Assembly: GCA_041744735.1 (NCBI GenBank)
Contig: JBGTKH010000185.1
Coordinates: 1-16,613, forward strand
Reading direction: 5' to 3'
Length of the DNA stretch: 16,613 nucleotides
Source of the DNA: JBGTKH01 sp041744735
GTDB lineage: Bacteria > Planctomycetota > Planctomycetia > Pirellulales > Pirellulaceae
Shown: piece by piece, positions 14,063 through 16,613 of the stretch
How the letters are laid out: every line of letters starts with the position of its first letter
Numbering within the stretch: position 1 is the stretch's first letter
Notes under the pieces: generated by a model
The model's input: only the letters and a program-made list of their open reading frames with translations
What the model was told of the DNA's origin: nothing
The model's database searches: none
Made by a program: the position numbers and the translations under genes

Positions 14063-14290
14063 ATGGAAATTCGTGTCAAGCTGATGGGCGTCTTGAAACC
14101 GAAGTCGCCCGACAACGGTAAGCTGGAATTGGCCGACGCAGCGACGATCGACGACGCGCTGCGAGCGCTCGACATCGCCGCCGCCAGCGTTCAAGTCTTC
14201 ACCGTCAACGGCCAACTGGTCCGCGACCGCAGCCGCGTGTTGTCGGCTGGCGACGAACTGTCGGTGCTGCCGCCGGTCGGTGGCGGTTAG
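14063..14290 (+). CDS. MoaD/ThiS-like sulfur carrier
   Basis: A 75-residue protein with a ubiquitin-like fold pattern and a C-terminal GGG (73-75), the terminus that MoaD and ThiS proteins use as adenylated/thiocarboxylated sulfur donor. Next to the AOR genes it probably supplies dithiolene sulfur for the pterin cofactor, as AOR operons in Aromatoleum also carry a MoaD-like gene. The start ATG 14063 gives a standard MEIRVKLMG strand; an upstream reading frame to 13997 falls in the repeat. No MoaE or MoeB is visible in the window. Confidence 0.85.
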   Translation: MEIRVKLMGVLKPKSPDNGKLELADAATIDDALRALDIAAASVQVFTVNGQLVRDRSRVLSAGDELSVLPPVGGG

Positions 14291-14294
14291 ACGA

Positions 14295-14367
14295 GGTAGG
14301 ACGGACGCCCACGTCCGTCCGTTCGCCGAAAACGACGACCATCGGGACGGACGTAGGCGTCCATCCC
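14295..14367. repeat. dispersed repeat, copy 2, with inverted partner
   Basis: The 34-base copy at 14295-14328 matches 2853-2886. Here GGACGGAC (14299-14306) pairs with GTCCGTCC (14313-14320). At about 14344-14367 a related segment in the opposite direction follows (GGGACGGACGTAGGCGTCC). Together they make a REP-like palindromic unit before the next membrane-protein gene. Confidence 0.7.
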
Positions 14368-14390
14368 ACGATTTCGCCTCACGCAACGCC

Positions 14391-15023
14391 ATGAACGCGC
14401 CGCAAACGCACGCCGCTGAGCAACCCGTTCAAACACGCCCGCAGTTTACGATAAGCTGCCTCTTGTGGTTGATGGTTGCTGCGAGCCTGGTGTTGGCGTA
14501 TCTGCGGATGTTCGATAGGGACGAGATGTTGTCAGGGCTGGTGGCAATCGGCATTGGCTTGGCAGTGGGTGGCTTTGTCGGTGCTGTGGTGCGGCGTCTG
14601 GCGGACACGATGTATTGGTCGTTACTGGGCGCGTTGTTCGCATTCGTTTGCACGGCGGGGTACGATCTCCTCTTTCTCTTTCATCCGTGGCTTCATTATG
14701 GGTGGATGCTGATCGGCGCGGCTGCGGGTGCGTGTGGTGGCGCGCGAACTCCGGGCAGGCCGGCGATCAGCATGCTGGCCGGCGGATTCGTTGGCGGAGC
14801 GGTGCTGGGAACGTTCGCGCTGGTCTTTACGCAGGCGCCCAGCGACTTTGTGCTTGAAGTTGCTTTTGCGGCGATCGTGGGTGCGATGTTGGCTGCCGTG
14901 ATCGAGATCATCTATTGGGTGGAACGACGTAATGATTTGCCGCGATACGTGACCGCCACCGGTTTATTGTTCGCCGTGATTGCGGGCAACGTCACCGCGA
15001 AGTTTGTCCTTCCCGGTTGGTAG
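14391..15023 (+). CDS. polytopic membrane protein, unrecognised
   Basis: A 210-residue protein with a short polar N-terminus (to residue 16) and six to seven hydrophobic helices at about 20-38, 47-66, 74-95, 103-115, 127-147, 153-176 and 187-206. The opening QFTISCLLWLMV resembles a hydrophobic N-terminal segment (RFSLRTLLL-like) often seen in planctomycete membrane proteins. No transporter motif or enzyme motif was identified. Start ATG 14391 is chosen because the region upstream is the repeat; the open frame back to 14280 is not coding. The AOR link is positional only. Confidence 0.6.
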   Translation: MNAPQTHAAEQPVQTRPQFTISCLLWLMVAASLVLAYLRMFDRDEMLSGLVAIGIGLAVGGFVGAVVRRLADTMYWSLLGALFAFVCTAGYDLLFLFHPWLHYGWMLIGAAAGACGGARTPGRPAISMLAGGFVGGAVLGTFALVFTQAPSDFVLEVAFAAIVGAMLAAVIEIIYWVERRNDLPRYVTATGLLFAVIAGNVTAKFVLPGW

Positions 15024-15081
15024 AGCGAGCAACGTCCATGACGACAATCGCGGTGCTGATGATTGCGATCTGTAAGGCAAA

Positions 15082-16613
15082 CTACTGCCCAGGGAATTTG
15101 GCGATGGTCATGTTGCCGTAGCCGGTGGGCCAGCGGCTGGTGAATTCGATTTGGCCGATGAATTCAAGGTCGCCGAGTTCGTAGTTGAAGTTGTCTTGCA
15201 GCTTGCCTTGCTGGTCCAGGTACAGCTTGATCAGGTAGCGGCCGGGGGGCAGTGATTGTTGGTTGGGGAGTTGCGCGGCACGCTGGGAATCGCGGGGGGC
15301 GGTGAGGCTGAGGTGCTGCTGCCACAGTTTTCCCGCGCCGAAGATTTGGCGGTCGCCGGTGGCCCAGCGGGTTTCGGACCAGGTGGCGGCCGCGTCGTCC
15401 CAGGCGTAGATGTCGGCTTGCAGCAGCAGCTTGTCGAATTGCTCGGGCACATCGGTGATCTTCAGCCAGGCGTCAGTCAATTGCGAGACCTCGGTGTTGG
15501 GCTCGGGCAGTTGATCGGCCGACGTGTATTGGCCGGCGGCCGACGCGGCGTAATCGTCGATAAAGCGGCGAAACTGCTTGTAGGTGCGGTCGCCGACCAC
15601 CAGCTTCACGCCGCCGCCGTGTTTGACCTGGTTGGTGGGCTTGAGCAGCAATAGGCTTTTCTCCGGCGCTTGCAGGTCAATCAAATCGGCGTCGAGCATA
15701 TACTCTAGCGTCCCTTGCGGGTCGCGCAGCTTGATCCACGAAACCTGCTCGCCGTGCTCCTGCACTTGCTTTTGATTGCGGTCGGGCGAGTGGCACGCGG
15801 CACAGCGGCCGACCTCGGCCCAGACGTTGTCCAGGAACGAAGCCAGCACGCGGTCGCGGCGTGCGTGGCGGATCACTTCGACGGGCAGTTCGGGACCCAG
15901 ATTGGTGTCGTCCGTTTTCGCGGCCACCAGGTGCGGATCGCCGATTGCGGCGTTAATCCAGGCGCGGAACGCATCGTACTCTTGTTGCCGAACTTTTTCG
16001 GTTACTGGGCTCGGGCGATCGGGGCGGCGGCTGATGAACGTGAGCAGCTTCGAGCCGTCGGGATTCGCAGTGTCGATCAGCCCCGCGTCGCGCAGCGCGG
16101 CGAACGTGTCTTCCTGGCTGTCGCGAATGTAGTCCTTCAGATCGACGCCGCTCAGATGGCACTCACTGCAGCTCGACGGATTTTTGGCTTTCAGGATCGG
16201 GGTAATACGTTGGCGGAAGATGTCGAGCGCGGAGGCGTTGTTGTCGTGGTTGTCGGCGGGCGGTGCAGCAGGCGCGGTCGACGAAGCGGCGGTTGTGTCG
16301 TGCTGTGCGGCGGGAGTAGCCGGCGGAGCGGCATGGCCGTGAGCCGCGTGTGGCTGTTGCTGGGCAGGCTTTGACTCGGCGCCGTGATGAGCCGAGGCTG
16401 GGGCGTGCGAGTTGGGTTGCGGGTTAACCCGTTCTGCATGCGGCGGGTCTGCGGAATGCTGTTTTGCCGGATGCCCGTGGCCTGAGTCGATCAGGATCGC
16501 CGGTTCGCCGTGGGTCGTGGAAGTGGCAAGGGGGACCGGCACGTCGGGCGCGTGCGCTGCGTGGTCGTGAGTTTCATCGGCCGGTGGCGCGGTAGCTGCG
16601 GGGGGCTGGCTGT
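15082..16613 (-). CDS. cytochrome-like protein with His/Pro-rich linker, 5' part cut off
   Basis: The reading frame is open to the right edge of the window, so the N-terminus and any signal peptide are missing (the GTG at 16542 is an internal codon, not a proven start; residues below count from it). Residues 1-103 form a low-complexity His/Ala/Pro/Gln linker. A CXXCH haem-binding motif CSECH lies at 125-129 and a second, CAACH, at 247-251, with a c-type cytochrome-like block FLDNVWAEVGRCAACHSP. The C-terminal domain (about 330-486) has a beta-rich look with no haem motif. Such proteins are periplasmic electron carriers in planctomycetes; the partner is unknown. The convergent end faces the membrane protein gene. 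Confidence 0.8.
   Translation of the reverse strand, partial: SQPPAATAPPADETHDHAAHAPDVPVPLATSTTHGEPAILIDSGHGHPAKQHSADPPHAERVNPQPNSHAPASAHHGAESKPAQQQPHAAHGHAAPPATPAAQHDTTAASSTAPAAPPADNHDNNASALDIFRQRITPILKAKNPSSCSECHLSGVDLKDYIRDSQEDTFAALRDAGLIDTANPDGSKLLTFISRRPDRPSPVTEKVRQQEYDAFRAWINAAIGDPHLVAAKTDDTNLGPELPVEVIRHARRDRVLASFLDNVWAEVGRCAACHSPDRNQKQVQEHGEQVSWIKLRDPQGTLEYMLDADLIDLQAPEKSLLLLKPTNQVKHGGGVKLVVGDRTYKQFRRFIDDYAASAAGQYTSADQLPEPNTEVSQLTDAWLKITDVPEQFDKLLLQADIYAWDDAAATWSETRWATGDRQIFGAGKLWQQHLSLTAPRDSQRAAQLPNQQSLPPGRYLIKLYLDQQGKLQDNFNYELGDLEFIGQIEFTSRWPTGYGNMTIAKFPGQ

Noticed and set aside
15715..16374. 219-residue plus-strand ORF opposite the cytochrome-like gene
   Set aside because: It has no motif and mirrors the low-complexity linker of the haem protein on the other strand.

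Overview
The window looks like the chromosome of a planctomycete, probably Pirellulales-like. This is inferred from content, not from a database search. The pointers are high G+C, many short hairpin-forming intergenic repeats of the 'gcgggctaacgcccgc' and 'gcggcgacgagtcgccgc' kind, a Tat-exported sugar isomerase-like enzyme, a CXXCH cytochrome with a low-complexity linker, an HTTM membrane protein, an extended CsrA, and a toxin-antitoxin pair of the 'addiction module component' type.

Layout. 1-1250: short, weakly supported ORFs and a small membrane protein. 1334-2653 (minus): a ketosynthase-fold protein that has lost its catalytic cysteine. 2936-3865 (minus): a Tat-signal xylose-isomerase-like TIM barrel. 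4061-5782 (minus): a two-gene unit of a single-TM protein and an HTTM membrane protein. 6062-6478 (minus): a secreted Cys-Gly repeat protein between two strong hairpin terminators. 6956-7639 (minus): a lipoprotein. 7799-8101 (minus): CsrA. 8432-8701 (plus): the frameshifted zinc-ribbon remnant of a probable transposase. 8862-14290 (plus): the metabolic core. 14391-15023 (plus): a polytopic membrane protein. 15082 to the right edge (minus): a partial dihaem-type cytochrome-like protein with a His/Ala/Pro-rich linker.

The core encodes a tungsten aldehyde ferredoxin oxidoreductase (AOR) system: a four-cluster polyferredoxin (AorA-like), the AOR catalytic subunit (AorB-like), a FAD/NAD-binding oxidoreductase (AorC-like) and a MoaD/ThiS-like sulfur carrier. 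The composition matches the NAD-linked AorABC complex of Aromatoleum. Electrons from aldehyde oxidation would flow from the W-pterin and [4Fe-4S] site of AorB through the AorA clusters to FAD and NAD in AorC; the MoaD-like protein would supply sulfur for pterin cofactor assembly. Unusually, the set is split by two small conserved-looking genes (one with a zinc ribbon) between aorA and aorB, by a complete toxin-antitoxin pair between aorB and aorC, and by a palindromic repeat cluster before the moaD-like gene.

The most unusual single genes are the Cys-less ketosynthase (Glu and Asn replace two of the three catalytic residues), the Cys-X-Gly repeat protein with two GLFNR inserts, and the HTTM pair. 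No rRNA, tRNA, CRISPR array or complete insertion sequence was seen.
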